64,000 nt of DNA, from positions 25,567,301 through 25,631,300 of the forward strand of contig OX421506.1 of the NCBI GenBank assembly GCA_949126835.1. The letters run 5' to 3'. The position numbers and the translations under genes were made by a program. The stretch is from Anisus vortex. Taxonomy: Eukaryota; Mollusca; Gastropoda; Planorbidae. Every line of letters begins with the position of its first letter. The first letter of the stretch is position 1. The notes under the pieces were generated by a model. That model saw only the letters and a list, made by a program, of their open reading frames with translations. It was not told where the DNA came from and made no database searches. This document shows positions 34,125-44,863 of the stretch, piece after piece.

Positions 34125-35174
34125 CTAGATAAGAAAGTCAACTAACTTATACCTTCTTCGTATCTTTCTTACAACGTATTTGGGTTGGAAAAGATGATTC
34201 ATTGTTCCCTGTGCAGTTTCTTGTCCCGTTGCTTTTTCGGTCATTGCATTGCCTGTTAGTTCTTGTGTGTTAACTGGTTGTATATCGTCATTTATAATAT
34301 TTGTTAAATCCTGTTTGATATTAATTGGTGATCTACCATCAATTGTAATAGTAAAGGGTACATCCTTGATATTTGGTGTGATATTTAGTTCCCGTCTATT
34401 ATTTTTAATTGGCATTGTTTTTACATAATTTGTGATATTTAATTGTACGAAATGACTTTTAACTGGAACGTTTTGAGGGATATTTTGTAGTCGGCCGTCA
34501 ATAGAGATTTGAAAAGGCTTAAAGTTGAAGGTGTCACCACTGTCATACTCTTTTTCAGTTTGATCTTCCTCACATTTTTTATTTTCAATAAATGCAAACA
34601 ATCGATCCCGTTGAGCTGTCAACTCTTGGTCGTCTTTCAATTTATTATTAAATAGAATAAATCTATTGCCTGCATCTAAAAAAAGTTTCTTTCTGTCGCC
34701 GCATTGTTCTAAACACCAGTCTTCAAAAGACACATTTATGCATTGGTTGTATAGTTCAAAAAGATCTCCGTACGAATATGCGATAATTACTAACTCTGAA
34801 AATACATTGTCACAAAATACTTTTTTTACTCTTTCTACTGCGTCCTTTTCCTGTTTAGTGTATCGTACTCCGTACTTTAGTACAAAAACTATCGCATCTA
34901 TACCGCTACTGAATTCACTTTTATTCAGTAGTTGTCTTGTTTCGCTTTGAATATTATCTAACGTGAGATTACAATCTTCGCCAGTATCTCCAATAAAGGG
35001 GAAAATGATAACGTTTAGGCCAAGATTGTTATTGCTCGCATACGATATCAAAATCTCTTCGTTATCTTCTCCCGTGTTAAATTCTTTAGTTCCAAGTATA
35101 GAGTTGCCGATAGATCTTTTTCCATTACCAGATCGTCCAACTATTAATATCGTTTTCGTATCTTCTTTGTTCAT
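34125..35174 (-). CDS. AIG1/GIMAP-like protein, short-tail paralog (349 aa)
   Basis: The start is taken at MNKEDTKTILIVG, because the upstream Met at 35219 lies before an apparent splice acceptor; an upstream exon is likely. Residues 9-28 are the P-loop (GRSGNGKR followed by SIGNSILG). The switch-II position reads IFPF at about 57-60 where GIMAPs usually have DTPG. The AIG1 'conserved box' (GIDAIVFVLKYGVRYTKQEK) is at about 91-110. SYGD near 134-137 stands for G4 and NRFILFNNK near 170-178 for G5. The last 130 residues hold a few degenerate copies of the repeat unit that fills the S2 paralog (VQLNITNYVKTMPIKN, RELNITPNIKDVPFT, INIKQDLTNI), then a basic tail shared with the paralog. GIMAPs are usually intracellular GTPases linked to immunity and cell survival; with these motif changes GTP hydrolysis is doubtful. 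It ends earlier than the paralog after VDFLI. Confidence 0.85.
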   Translation of the reverse strand: MNKEDTKTILIVGRSGNGKRSIGNSILGTKEFNTGEDNEEILISYASNNNLGLNVIIFPFIGDTGEDCNLTLDNIQSETRQLLNKSEFSSGIDAIVFVLKYGVRYTKQEKDAVERVKKVFCDNVFSELVIIAYSYGDLFELYNQCINVSFEDWCLEQCGDRKKLFLDAGNRFILFNNKLKDDQELTAQRDRLFAFIENKKCEEDQTEKEYDSGDTFNFKPFQISIDGRLQNIPQNVPVKSHFVQLNITNYVKTMPIKNNRRELNITPNIKDVPFTITIDGRSPINIKQDLTNIINDDIQPVNTQELTGNAMTEKATGQETAQGTMNHLFQPKYVVRKIRRRYKLVDFLI

Positions 35175-35187
35175 TGTTTCTACAAAA

Positions 35188-35205
35188 TCTGTGAACAAAA
35201 TATAT
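35188..35205 (-). promoter_or_regulatory. putative splice acceptor of the GIMAP-like gene
   Basis: The minus strand reads a T-rich 'atattttgttcacag' directly before the coding exon, with the AG at 35190-35189. The same sequence precedes the S2 paralog. It implies an upstream non-coding or short coding exon that I could not locate. Confidence 0.5.
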
Positions 35206-35219
35206 CGTTTATATATCAT

Positions 35220-35830
35220 TGAGGGTAATATCGTATAGACAACTACCGAAATATTAGAGAACGATATAGATGTAGATATAATTCTCTAAAAGAACCGGAC
35301 GAGCCTTCATGCACTTCATTCCAGTGCGTGTAAAGATGAAAATGGTTGAACCAAGCGGGGGGGGGGGGGAAGGGGGCACACCAAGGTCCTGTTCGAGATT
35401 AGTCACCCCTCGTCACGCCGATAAGTCATGTCGCGTAACATAGTGTACCGTCTCAGCACTACATGCACTGCACCCCCCCCCCCACCCGCGGGATTCACTC
35501 TGCATCGTTATCGTGATGGCTCGCTCGTATAACCTACCTGCTCTGTCGCCCAGTTTCACAAATCCAAGACCATAGGTCTAGAAAACTAGGCACGGAGAAG
35601 GTATGAGTTAGGCAGTTGTGCGCATTGCTTTATTCCTACCCGATCTTGGAGCCTCTCGGCAGAGCAATAACCCTTGAATGCACAACGGGTGCTGCCCTCC
35701 CCCCCCCCCCATGCGTTAGCCCACCGGGTAAGCGTTATTGTAATTTCTATATTTCGGAAACGATGAGGCCCATTGGTACAGACGTCTTATACGATTGCTC
35801 TATTTAGACCCTCTAGTGCTATTTAAAAAT
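35220..35830. repeat. duplicated segment S, unit 1: upstream flank
   Basis: Matches 51984-52565, including 'agagaacgatatagatgtagatata', a poly-G/poly-C patch near 35360 and 35470, 'gattagtcacccctcg' and 'catttggtacaga'-like stretches. It may carry the promoter and first exon of the gene, but no TATA box or start can be assigned. No open frame is shared by both copies. Confidence 0.65.
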
Positions 35831-36555
35831 TTGGTAGCCAAATGGCTATAATCATAAAATTTAATTATTGTAAGAAGTTCATGGTGACCCTAAGGTAAGG
35901 ATTGTAGATTTATAGAGTAAGCAGTTATTGGAAAACTTAACCCTTACAGTACTGACCTACTTCTATCTATGCTGCTTTCAGTTCCGTTATATACGCGCCC
36001 GAGACTGTAAGTGTTAACAGGAGAGTAAAAAAAAAAAGCGCTGCAACTGATGATTTACACAAATGTAAAAAAACAACAACATAATATTTCCTTAAAAACT
36101 GAATTATGGTTGAAACAGTGTTAAAAAAATGATGGATTGTGTGTAGAAAAGTTTATATATATATACAAAAATATACATATATTATATAGGCTATATGTGT
36201 CTACAGAACTGTGCAATGTTTAGCCTAGTTTATGTAATGGGCATCAGCCTTGCCCGATTCATGAAGTGAGCAAAGACATGCCCAGTTCATGAAATGGGCA
36301 ATGGTATACTTATGATCATTTCATGATCTTGGCTTTGGTCAATAATGAAGTTGTATAAGTAATTATTCTTATTAAACTTTGTTTTTTAGAAGCAATGTTA
36401 ATTATGCTATTGAAATGCCCATGGGTAAATACTGATAATATGGCCTATAATAATCTTCAGGTCTGCCAATTAAACATATTTTAATGAGCCCTAAAAACGT
36501 GTAATTTTAAAATAGGCCTATGGCCTATAGGCTAAATATCACATTTTATTATTAC
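35831..36555. repeat. duplicated segment T, unit 1 (first part)
   Basis: Matches 52566-53190. It includes the direct repeat 'ttcatgaagtgagca' / 'ttcatgaaatgggca' near 36260-36300. No gene. Confidence 0.75.
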
Positions 36556-37352
36556 AATAATAATAATAATAATGAAGCTTATATAGCGCATATCCCGCAA
36601 TCAGTTCTATGCGCTTAACAATTACATTTACAATTACAATTACAATTACAATTAACGATGATAACAATAACAGACAAATGTTTAAAAATGTAAGTGGGCT
36701 AGGAGTCAATAATAAACAGGTGAGTCTTGAGTCCGGTCTTGAAAATGTTAAAGTTCGAGCTTTGTCGCAGCTGGAGTGGCAGGGTGTTCCATGCGGAGGG
36801 GCCGGAGTAGGTGAAGGCCCGCTGGCCAGCTGTCACGAGTTTTGTCCGCGAGATCGTCAAATTGAGTTTGTGAGCAGCCGATCGAAGTGGGCGTGGTTTT
36901 GTACATATTTCCAGACAGGAAATTAGATAATCCGGGGCAGAGTCATTGAGGCATTTATAGCATAAAGATGCGAGTTTATATGAAATCCTATTTTGAATAG
37001 GGAGCCAGTGCAGAGAGTAGAGCAGAGGTGAAATGTGGTCGGACTTCTTCTTCTTTAGGACTAGTCTGGCAGCGCAGTTTTGGACGCGTTGGAGTCCTTG
37101 AATGGAAGCGGCAGGAAGGCCGGCCAGAAGAGAGTTACAGTAGTCCAAACGAGAGAAGAGGAGAGTGATGACGAGCTTGGTACAAGCTTCCGGTGTGAGG
37201 TAGCGACGGATAGTGGCAATACGTCGCAGGTGAAAAAAGCAGGTTTTGATCAGGAAGGAGATGTGGGGTTGCATGGACAGAGTGGAGTCCAGAATCATGC
37301 CTAGGCACTTTACCGTTGAGGAGAAGGGCACAGTAGCGTCACCCAACTGGAG
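36556..37352 (-). mobile_element. 5'-truncated LINE 3' end (L2/CR1-like)
   Basis: Minus-strand open frame 36699-37346, 215 codons without a stop: VKCLGMILDSTLSM, SRLDYCNSLLAGLP, LQRVQNCAARLVL, LHWLPIQNRISYKLA, APDYLISCLE, SAWNTLPLQLRQ and TGLKTHLF. This is the end of RT plus the C-terminal region. A 3' UTR with 'tatagcgcatatcccgc' and an (ATT)n tail end at about 36556. The insert is absent from unit 2 near 53188. The open frame and near-identity to 12121-12510 indicate a fairly young family. Confidence 0.88.
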
Positions 37353-39376
37353 TCAGTGTCAACTAATATTGTAGTAGTCTATTAGCTTCATAGCTTCATA
37401 GCTTCATAGCCGTAGTTAAAACTACTCTTACAATAGACCTTTGGCTTATAAACCTATATTTGCCTATATTTAACAAAAAAGTTTTTTTTAGATAATAATG
37501 TCGCTGAATTAATGTTATTTTCAAATTCCCCTTTGATATAGAATATAGATTCTAGGATTCTAGGCCTATATTTTATAGCTATTAGACATTAGGTCATACC
37601 TACGTTTAAAAATAATTATTGTCTTGTAATATAATACACGTAAATATTCCGGTATATTCCTAATAGACTTTTTATACTTATTGTCGTTTATAAAATAGCT
37701 ATCTTACCTTTAACAGTAAGCCTAATTAAAAAAAACCACTAAATCATTCTGTCTATCCGCCATATTGTCGATTTGGTTTTCGTAGTTTATTTCGTTGCTA
37801 TAGCATATTAATTTGACTTTTTATATTCTCTAACTTATGACAACTCTTTCTACTTCCTTTCTAATTAGATTACTTTCGGTTTTTAAATAATAATGACGAT
37901 TTTTAATCGATTTCTGGGTAAACTTTTGTAAACATGTTTATAGGCCTTGCAGCTTGTCAAATTTGCTAGTAAAAAAACTTTTATTGCTAATTATTAATTT
38001 CTATTCATCAGATAATAACTTTTAATCATTTAAAACTGGTTTTGATAACTTTCGGTTTATTTACTAATTAAAGATTCCTACATTTGTGGTTAGGCCTAGA
38101 CCAAATCTAACCTAAATATAAATATAAAGGATCGGCGTTTGCCGGCTGATACTAATATTACAAAAATGAGTATAACTCAGTAACTATTTGGGATATTTTC
38201 AAAACTAAAAATGCATTCTGATCAGGAATATATATAGGCTACTTTTAGTGGTTTCAAGCTGAATAGGATATCTGCTACGAATACCGTATAAAAATCTATT
38301 ATTATAAAATTGTTTTAAATTCTACTTATTATTATTTCCTGTTTAATTTCCTTTAATTTGATATGAAATACAGGTATCTTGCTAAACAAATACCTTAAAA
38401 AATGTATGAATAAATAAGGGCACCCTAAAAATGTTCTAGCGGCGCGGAAGGAGCCCTAAATCTCTTTATATATATATATATTATTTTTTTAATGTGTGTG
38501 ATTGCGTCTGTAAGGTTTAAAATCACAAAATAGTAACAGTATTTAAAGTAAATTTAGTTAAATTGTTTATCATTGATTATCTTTTAAAAATAGGTTTGAT
38601 CATAACTTTGATTATAATAATATGAATAATGATAAATACCTTGGCAAACATCTAAAAAACAACACGAATGCTTGCTTTAAATATGTGTATTATGTAATCT
38701 TTTATTTTTGTGCCTGAGTACAAAAAGTTCCTTTATATTGTTTAAAATATGCTAAAAAGATGGAATTACGTCGTTTCATAAAGTAAACAGAATAATGAAC
38801 CACTGCATAATTTATTTGATACATTTATTAAGAATATCTTATTCGGTTAATGGTGAGAAACTTTAATGCATTAATAGTTTTAATGAAAATATGTTATTAA
38901 AAAAACGTGACAACTGCCATATCTATTAATTTTGTGAATCTGTGATATAATTTGGGTGAACTCTCCAATAACCATCAATTTAAATCTCTAAAGTATGCTT
39001 TCTGTCGTAGATCTTTGCAAAGACACAATGGAACTTCTTACTTTGTTAGAACATCTAATTCGTATTTCTCTATTAGCATTTCGTTCGATTGTCAAAAAGA
39101 AAAAAAAACAGTTATAGTTGACTTCTTCAAAGAGGTTTTTTATAGCACCACCCTGATCCCGACACCTTGTATAAAATACTAATGATTAACAACAGTAACA
39201 ACATTAGTCAAATCACTAAACCTATAAACACTAGAGGACACAAGGGCTAAGAGTTAAGTAGTACCTAATAATACATAAGGCATTAAACTCTAATTTAGAA
39301 ATAAAACGCAATAACAACCTGTTGCAAAGCTCAGATAAACATAAAGAGATAAAAAAAAATCTTTCCTTATCCCTTA
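37353..39376. repeat. duplicated segment T, unit 1 (middle)
   Basis: Matches 53210-55800 apart from insertions there ('agccgtagttaaaactactctta', 'gcttgtcaaatttgctagtaaaaaaac', 'ggatcggcgttt', 'aaaaaacaacacga'). AT-rich, with no gene. A short A/T dinucleotide run lies near 38470. Confidence 0.75.
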
Positions 39377-39533
39377 TGCCGGCTGAAGACTCACCTATTT
39401 CGTTAGCAGTATTTGCGTATACATATTTACATTTTCGTCTGTTGTTCGTTGTCTGTATTCTGAAACAGTCGTTAGCGCATAGAACTGTCACCAACGGGAT
39501 ATGCGCTATACAAACATTTTAATTATTATTATT
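39377..39533 (+). mobile_element. short LINE 3' tail
   Basis: 'gccggctgaagactcacctatttcg' through 'gatatgcgctata' and an (ATT)n tail match the last 150 bp of the LINE at 54490-55006. It is 5'-truncated to the end of the ORF plus the UTR. Confidence 0.8.
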
Positions 39534-39779
39534 ATGCGAGATTAAATGCATAATGCATATTAATACTCTTTCTTGACGAGTAGCATTTGGGCATGGAATG
39601 GGTTGCCTTAACAAACCAGGAAAACCAGTAACTTAACATATTAACATCATTTAAAACAAGAATGCAAGACTAGACTCGGACCACGGATGAGCGTAGAACG
39701 CAATAATCTTCTTTATAAAAGGGGCGTCTGTAATGTATAAAATAATAATCTCTACATTAGAATAAAACATGTCAACGTT
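39534..39779. other. no gene recognised
   Basis: AT-rich spacer between the LINE tail and the GIMAP fragment; nothing recognised. Confidence 0.4.
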
Positions 39780-40170
39780 GGAGAACACAAAACTGCCCAG
39801 CCTTTGAAAACGCTTTCACCAAAAACACCAAAAACTGTCTGCACCGCCGTCTTTTCTTGCTTAGTAAAACGTAAACCAAATTTTCATAACAAAAAATTAT
39901 TACATCGATCCCTCCGAAATTTCAACATTTGTGCACAGCCTTTGCTGCCAACTCCAAAATTGAAGTAAAATAATATAAAATCATAAATTCTTGTCTGCGA
40001 TGCTGTGCAATCCACAAGAAAGTAATCGATATAGTCAATAAGTTCGGGTTTTCTTGATCCCGAGTTTCAAATTTGGTTTCCCAAAGTATCATGTTTCCTA
40101 CAGAACTTGTCCCATTACCACTCCAGTCAACTGATAATACAGTTTTCTTCTTTCCAGATGCTTCATTTTT
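39780..40170 (-). pseudogene. GIMAP-like pseudogene fragment, unit 1
   Basis: The minus-strand frame 39922-40197 contains a degenerate P-loop block (DWSGNGTSSVGNMILWETKFETRDQEN), which aligns with the start of the intact genes but lacks the P-loop Lys. Nearer 39800-39900, in another frame, pieces resemble the AIG1 conserved box (a GIDVIIF-like piece, then FTKQEKTAV). Frameshifts and missing G3-G5 regions make it a relic. A diverged copy lies at 55815-56135, so it predates the duplication. Confidence 0.7.
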
Positions 40171-40304
40171 TTTCTTCTGAAATATAACTAATACCAATAT
40201 TAAAAAGAAAAATTAAGCTTAATAGTATGGCCAGAGCCTTACAAGTAGCATACATGTAATGTAAACTATGTATTTCGGACATATTTATGATATATAAAAT
40301 TATA

Positions 40305-40560
40305 AAGTACCCGTTGGACGCGAATTGATCTCAGGGCTTTTGAAGCAGCATGCACTAATTTTTATGGCCATGACATGCTAGGGAATTGTGTGGCCAGCAC
40401 AATGCCCAGCCGCCTTTAATTTACCCCAAATTATGTCAGGTACCAGAGTTGGGTTGATTCAGGGACACCCTCTGGTCCCTTGAAAATAATCCGCATCTTA
40501 CCAGATTCGAACACAGAACCTACGGTACTCCAATCGAACGCGCTGCATATTAAGTTCCCA
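40305..40560 (-). mobile_element. tRNA-derived SINE
   Basis: On the minus strand a tRNA-like head with a B-box-like 'tgttcgaatc' is followed by a body containing 'caacccaactctggtacctgac' and 'gtgctggccacac'. This resembles a SINE type that I recall as common in gastropods. The head is diverged and the A box is unclear. A shorter copy is at 56255-56420. Confidence 0.6.
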
Positions 40561-41200
40561 AACGGTTTTCGTTACAACGGCATTGAAATCTGCCCTAATT
40601 CAAAATGTAAAAAAAAAAAAAAAAAACTTTCAAAGGCTTGAGTATATAAATAAATTTATTTTGTTTAAAGTAGCACATGATAGCAATAAATCTGTACAGA
40701 GTTTCCAGGAAAATATTTATCAAATTTGCGAGTCACAAGTAAAACATAGCCTATGTGTCATCTAGGCCAAGGTCGACTGTGTTTAAAAAAAAAGAACATC
40801 GCCTACCACTAAACTACTATCGATTTTTTTTCTTCTTGTTATGTTAAGAATGCTTTCTTTACTTTTTGTCTTTTATATAATATTTAAATTTTTGTCTTTC
40901 TTTTTTTTCTTTTATTTTCCTTTTATTAGGAGTATTAACTAGTATTGTATAACAACAACAACAACAGTTATAGTGAAACTTTAATAGCGACGATATTGAT
41001 TTGTTTTATTCGCGACAATAGACGTTTATCAGACAACTGTAACTATGTAAAATAAATTCTTAAACTTTTGTATATAGGCTAAAGGGAAACTTACTTAATA
41101 ATGTTTTGAATGTCATGGTTGTAAACCGACGTAGGATAGACGCAATATCAGATGTAATATCACTTGCGTCTGGAGCGGGCTATATATAAATTGGCCTTGC
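40561..41200. repeat. duplicated segment T, unit 1 (last part)
   Basis: Matches 56421-56971 and 58089-58180, which are contiguous here but split by about 1.1 kb in unit 2 ('ttattcgcgacaata', 'acaactgtaactatgtaa', 'cttacttaataat', 'gcaatatcagatgta'). No gene. Confidence 0.75.
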
Positions 41201-41894
41201 GTGCATACTATCATGGAAAATCTTATGTGGACGCTTTATAAACACTAATTTTTACTAATTTTACATATCTAGACAGTTTAACCATTAATTTAATAATAAA
41301 AAACAGTTGTTACACAAGATTTAAGCTTTTTAAAAGCATTATATTACACATTCAAACATGCATGCGTGGTTCATTTCAGAGCTCAATTTTCTATCTTTTT
41401 TTCGGCTTTTCTCATTATTGTATTTTTTATCATTTTACTTTGGGTTTTTTGCTATTCCTTTGTAACTAATCATATCACAAGGTTGAAATTTTGCAGTTTT
41501 CTTCATCGCTATGTCTTGAATTCCTTGCATAATCTTGAAGATTCTTTGAGAATTTGTATTTTTGAATATTCGTGTGTCAATATGCAATTTTTGATGCTGT
41601 ATTAGTAGAGAATTCATAATTTTTAAAATAAAGCTATCAGCGAAATCAAGCATGATAGATAAAATAAATGCAAAGCAATAACAGAAAACTTAATTGAATT
41701 ATTTATTTGTTAATAAAAAGTTTTAAGAACTTTTAAAAAACTGTTTGTCGGCCATTTTTATGGTTGCTATGGCAAAAAGATATGATTTTTTTTAAAAACA
41801 ATAGTATACATAAAACACACAGCTAAATCTGATAGGGTAATTTAAAATTGTCAGGGAAGTCCAATAAAAAAAATTAGACAGGTGTCCGACCTTC
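41201..41894. other. AT-rich spacer between units
   Basis: No gene recognised; open frames of 72-79 codons overlap on opposite strands with no family signal. Confidence 0.4.
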
Positions 41895-41942
41895 AGCTCT
41901 ATTAAAAGTCATTTTTGTCTCAAATGTTCTCATTGTCTAAAG

Positions 41943-43753
41943 CAGTGGTTCTTAACCGGTGCTCCGCGGCCGCGAGGTAATTGCAAGTGCTCCGCGAAAT
42001 TATGAAACTCAAAATTTAATGTTCACTCACTTTATCTAATTCAGCTGAACAAATGCTTATAATAGGGAAAAATCGGCCTTTTTGCCTATTTTTACTGTTT
42101 TTGTAACGAAGTTTTGACTCACTTATACTAATGCTACATAAATGAAATTTAAATGTGATTAAAGTTGAAGCCTTTATCTAACAAAATATTAAAAAGAATT
42201 AAAAATATGTCGGATGATATCGAGAAAACAGTTGCCGATAAGCTTTCCAAACGGCATTTTGCTCTGCTAATTGACGACTCCACTGACATAAGTGGAAAAG
42301 CTCATATACTAGGGTTCGTTCGTTTCATTCATGAAAACGAAATAGTGAATACATTTCTATGCTGTCTTGAGCTTACCGAACGTTCGACAGGACAAGATGT
42401 CTTTGATTCTATTTCTTCCTATTTCGAACAATTCAAAATATCATGGGAGTTATGTGTGGTAATTTGTACGGACGGTGCTCCATCAATGGTAGGCTCATTA
42501 AAAGGGTTTGTGACTCTCGCCAAGAAAAGAAACGCCAATATTATATCTACTCACTGTTTTTTGCACAGAGAATCTCTGGAGTCCAAAACATTACCAGTAG
42601 CATTAAAACCTGTGCTAGACAAATTTGTAAATATGGTAAACTTCATAAAATCGAGACCTTTGAAAATACGCGTCTTTAAAAATATCTATAGAAGCCAAGT
42701 ACGAATCTTTGCTTTTGCATTCTGAAGTGAGATGGTTATCCAGAGGAAAAGTGTTACGTCGTTTCTTAGAACTGAAGGATGAATTGATGACCCTTTTCCA
42801 AAATGAAAAAATGGATGATTTTGTGGAATATCTTCAAAATGACATTTGGTTTGCTAAATTGGCATATTTAGCTGATAATTTTGATTATTTAAATTGTGTT
42901 AATACCAACCTTCAAGGAAGAGAAGAACATTTTTTTACATCGAGCGACAAATTGACAGCATTTCGGAAAAAAGTTATTTTCGGGAAAAAATCGTTTGTTG
43001 GAGAAAAAGATAGTAGATATATTTCCTTCTCTTAATGATAACACTACCGACAAAATTATTTCAGCAGTAACAGAGCATTTAACTTTATTAGAAGGATGAA
43101 TTGTATTTTCCATCAATAAACGTAGAAACATATGACTGGATACGTAATCCATTTGCCACGGTTGATACATCAAATAGTAAGTTGTCATACCAAGAAGAAG
43201 AAGAATTAATCAATCTATCATCGGATCGTACACTTAAAATACAATTTTCCGAAATGGTTCTGGAGGAATTTTGGATCTTTGTGCAAGAAGAATACTCAGC
43301 TCTCTCCATGAAGGCACTTGAAATCTTGTTGCAATTTTCAACATCATATTTGTGTGAACTCGGTTTCTCGGTTTCTCGATAGTCACCAACATAAAAAATA
43401 AAAAACGAGCAACACTTACTAATTTGGATGAAGAATTGAGGGTAGCTATTTCTAAAATTAGGCTTATATCACTGAAATTTGTAAAAACCGTCAAGCTCAG
43501 GTTTCACATTAAATCTTTTTATTTTTCTGAATAAAATTTTGCTCAATGTTATTTTTTTACTATTTAAATTTATGTTTATTAAAAATTTGTTTGTCATGTT
43601 ATAATTTTAAACTCTTTCGTTATAATCTTTTAATTTCAATAAAAGTCGTACGTATATGTATTTGTTTGTTTTTTTACTCCTTGATTTTGGTGCTCCCCAA
43701 ATTTTTGTCATGATCAAAAGTGCTCCCCGACTTCAGAAGGTTAAGAACCACTG
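41943..43753 (+). mobile_element. hAT transposon, internally decayed
   Basis: The perfect inverted ends 'cagtggttcttaacc' and 'ggttaagaaccactg' are flanked by perfect 8-bp duplicates 'gtctaaag' (41935-41942 and 43754-43761). Subterminal 'gtgctccgcg' and 'gtgctccccg' motifs mirror each other. The insertion splits segment Q of unit 2 and is missing in unit 1 near 19030. At 1.8 kb it is shorter than an autonomous hAT and carries a broken transposase. Confidence 0.95.
42165..43500 (+). pseudogene. hAT transposase (ZBED5/FAM200-like), broken
   Basis: Three frames cover the transposase. 42165-42725 has the catalytic-core start (LIDDSTDISGKAHILGFVRF, then CTDGAPSMVGSLKG and STHCFLHRESL). 42709-43035 continues (LLHSEVRWLSRGKVLRRFLELKDEL). 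43101-43382 includes the WIRNPFA block and the dimerisation region (LEILLQFSTSYLCELGFS), and pieces up to about 43500 (NIKNKKRATL) are in yet another frame. The N-terminal BED zinc finger is missing. Frameshifts make it inactive. Confidence 0.9.
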
Positions 43754-43761
43754 GTCTAAAG

Positions 43762-44492
43762 TCTGAGGCAAGCTGTTCCATTATAGAAGGCGCCACAGAT
43801 TCAAATGAGCGCAATCCTAGGTACCTCTTATTAAAAATGTGTGTCCAGCAACACTTTGAATACGTGACTGTGATGAAAAGCGCAGTTCCCTTGATGGCTC
43901 ACGACTTGATATCAATACTTGAAGGTTGGAAGGAGCTGTGCCATTTATACATCCGTACGTAAGGGACATAATTTTGTGATTTATTCGCTTTATCACAGGG
44001 AGCCACTGGAGATCCCTAAGAATATGATCCTGCCACTTTAGCCGCGAAACAATGTGCGCCGCAGCATTCTGCACCCTCTGTAGTCTCTGCAGCTGGTTCT
44101 GGGGCAAACCCCATAGTCAACTGTGGCACTAATCAAACCTTGACCTGATAAGCATGACAGCTACGATATTGGCCGTTCTTCTATTGAGTTTAGGTCGCAT
44201 CTGACCTTGATAAACTGGAAAATTTTTAAAATGGATAAAGTAATATGCAAATACGTCTAATTGAGCCTTTTTTAAAACTTATAATCTGCTTTGCTAAATA
44301 ATGAAGCTGAAATGCAAGCCCAATGCCAGCATGTCTATTTGCCCTGATCAACATGCCCTACATTAATGACATTACTATGATTACTGCAACAGACAATGCA
44401 GTGTTCAGATTGAACTTATTAGCCATATCTGTTCCTACTTATAATACCTGAGAACATGAATGACTTCAAATGGTCCTCATCAACATCGATGG
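43762..44492. repeat. duplicated segment Q, unit 2
   Basis: Matches 19030-19590. It includes the LINE relic below; no host gene. Confidence 0.8.
43817..44107 (-). pseudogene. old LINE relic (L2-like C-terminal region)
   Basis: A minus-strand frame of 96 codons has NQLQRLQRVQNAAAHIVSRL, LQWLPVIKRINHKIMSLTY and a LRFSSQS piece, the usual end of L2-like ORF2. The corresponding stretch of unit 1 (about 19060-19200) is partly deleted. Confidence 0.7.
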
Positions 44493-44863
44493 ACAAACAA
44501 CACACACACAACACACACAACACACACAATACCAACAACACACACAACACACACAATACCAACAACACACACAACACACACAATACACACTACACAAAAT
44601 ACACACAACACACACAACACAAACAACACACACAACACAAACAACACATACACAACACACACAACACACACAATACACACAACACACAATACACACAACA
44701 CTAAAAAACACACAATACCAACAACACACACAAATAACACACACAATACACACAACACAAACAACACAAACAACACACACAACACACTCAATACACACAA
44801 CGCAGACAACACACACAATACACACAACAGAAACAACACACACAACACACACAATACACACAT
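44493..44863. repeat. long (ACACA)-type microsatellite
   Basis: About 370 bp of irregular 'acacaacac' and 'acacaatac' units. Unit 1 has only about 20 bp of similar sequence near 20541. All six frames are open by composition and are not genes. Confidence 0.95.
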
